From positions 1 to 6,743 of the forward strand of contig JAQXIB010000289.1 of the NCBI GenBank assembly GCA_029007575.1: 6,743 nt of DNA. The letters are read 5' to 3'. Position 1 is the stretch's first letter. The number at the start of each line of letters is the position of its first letter. This document shows, in pieces, positions 6,116 to 6,743 of the stretch. The DNA is from Clostridiales bacterium. Lineage in GTDB: Bacteria; Bacillota; Clostridia; Oscillospirales; Ruminococcaceae. A program made the position numbers and the translations under genes. The notes below the pieces were generated by a model. That model was not told where the DNA came from. It searched no databases and was given only the letters and a program-made list of their open reading frames with translations.

Positions 6116-6125
6116 ACCATGGTAT
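6114..6125. promoter_or_regulatory. 12-bp perfect palindrome in the glycosyltransferase leader
   Basis: ATACCATGGTAT is its own reverse complement and lies about 20 bases before the glycosyltransferase start, touching the start of the small minus-strand frame. Its position would suit a dimeric repressor, but it is short, has no extended arms, and no regulator gene is nearby. Confidence 0.25.
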
Positions 6126-6145
6126 TGGAAAAGAGGTGAATGATT

Positions 6146-6743
6146 ATGAAAAGAAAATTTTTTTGCACGATTCTGTTCGCTGCAATATGGTTAACAGTAT
6201 CCATTATTTTCAGTCTTCGCTGGATACAGGAAGTTTCCTGTTTTTTGCCGGCCGTATATGTATGGTGGGTAGTAATCGGCATTGCATTGCTTCCCGGATT
6301 TTTGATGAGCGGAATGTTTTTCTCAAATTTGCTGCACAGCAAGCATAAAAAATATCCCTGCACCTGTGAAAACGTAACGGTTATGATGTGCGCACACAAT
6401 GAGGAAAAAACCGTTAAAAAAGCCATTCGCTGCATTTGCAATCAAAGCTATCAGGGACATATTACCCTGCTTGTGATAGACAATTGCTCCTCCGATTGCA
6501 CCAAAAAGGAAATCATCCAATCATATTGCCTGAGCCATTCGCACTGCACCATAAAATATCTTTATTGTGATACACTCGGAAAATCCAATGCGCTAAACTA
6601 CGGATTGAAGTTTGTCAATACCCGTTATTTTATTACGGTAATGTCTACTGAACAAACGGCATTTTTCCTACACAAAACCACCAGCGAAAAAAGGCGTGCA
6701 AAAGCCTTTGGAGCTTTCGCAGGTTCAGTAACAAAACGGACAT
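6146..6743 (+). CDS. membrane family 2 glycosyltransferase, N-terminal part, cut by the window end
   Basis: This is probably a processive or semi-processive sugar transferase of the cellulose synthase/poly-GlcNAc synthase (PgaC/IcaA-like) kind, acting at the inner face of the membrane to make a surface polysaccharide. The sugar cannot be told. The 199 visible residues have two N-terminal membrane segments (about 5-24 and 33-61), then a GT-A fold: VTVMMCAHNEEKTVKKAI (77-94), the nucleotide-binding LLVIDNCSSD (108-117), LGKSNALNYGL (144-154) and YFITV (161-165). The expected DxD motif should follow at once but MSTEQT stands there; family resemblance resumes at AFGAFAGSV (187-195) in the same frame. 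Twelve cysteines in the first 141 residues are unusual. ATG 6146 has AGAGGTG 7 bases before it; the in-frame ATG at 6140 is too close to that site. It is transcribed away from the ybeY block. I found no convincing promoter. Confidence 0.8.
   Translation, partial: MKRKFFCTILFAAIWLTVSIIFSLRWIQEVSCFLPAVYVWWVVIGIALLPGFLMSGMFFSNLLHSKHKKYPCTCENVTVMMCAHNEEKTVKKAIRCICNQSYQGHITLLVIDNCSSDCTKKEIIQSYCLSHSHCTIKYLYCDTLGKSNALNYGLKFVNTRYFITVMSTEQTAFFLHKTTSEKRRAKAFGAFAGSVTKRT

Noticed and set aside
6028..6441. A 137-codon minus-strand open frame across the glycosyltransferase start
   Set aside because: It lies mostly antisense to a recognisable glycosyltransferase, has no ribosome binding site and reads as low-quality protein.
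1..6743. CRISPR array, tRNA, rRNA, insertion sequence or phage genes
   Set aside because: I found no spaced direct repeats, cloverleaf, rRNA segment, transposase or integrase motif, or terminal inverted repeats.

Overview
The window looks like a low-to-moderate GC Bacillota chromosome segment, most likely a Clostridia member (possibly Oscillospiraceae-like). The evidence is the Gram-positive housekeeping order ybeY-dgkA-era-yqzL-recO-mutS2, strong GGAGG-type ribosome binding sites, AT-rich spacers, and a YqzL-type small protein between era and recO, which is typical of Firmicutes. The genus cannot be fixed from the sequence.

Layout, right to left along the minus strand: a promoter near 5787-5816 drives ybeY (16S rRNA 3'-end maturation endonuclease), which overlaps dgkA (undecaprenol/diacylglycerol kinase). 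A compact hairpin follows the dgkA stop codon. Next come era (30S assembly GTPase), a promoter-like spacer, yqzL, recO (recombination mediator) and mutS2 (Smr-family ATPase). A rho-independent terminator at 140-181 closes the block. The common theme is ribosome maturation and quality control (YbeY, Era, MutS2/RqcU), DNA repair (RecO, MutS2) and lipid-carrier recycling (DgkA). Bases 1-139 hold no gene that I can support. They carry a plus-strand terminator (97-122), which probably belongs to a convergent gene left of the window, and a weak minus-strand -10 box at the extreme edge.

The right end is different. The AT-rich stretch 5675-6145 contains the ybeY leader and promoter and a small minus-strand reading frame broken by one TGA. 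A divergent plus-strand family 2 membrane glycosyltransferase begins at 6146 and runs off the window.

The most notable feature is three apparent lesions in 6.7 kb, beside several intact housekeeping genes. They are an in-frame TAG between the ATPase and Smr halves of mutS2, a TGA in the small reading frame, and loss of the expected DxD metal-binding motif in the glycosyltransferase although the frame is the same on both sides. They could be sequence errors, real decay or (less likely) stop-codon recoding. I see no mobile element, CRISPR array, tRNA or rRNA, and no clear new multi-gene system.
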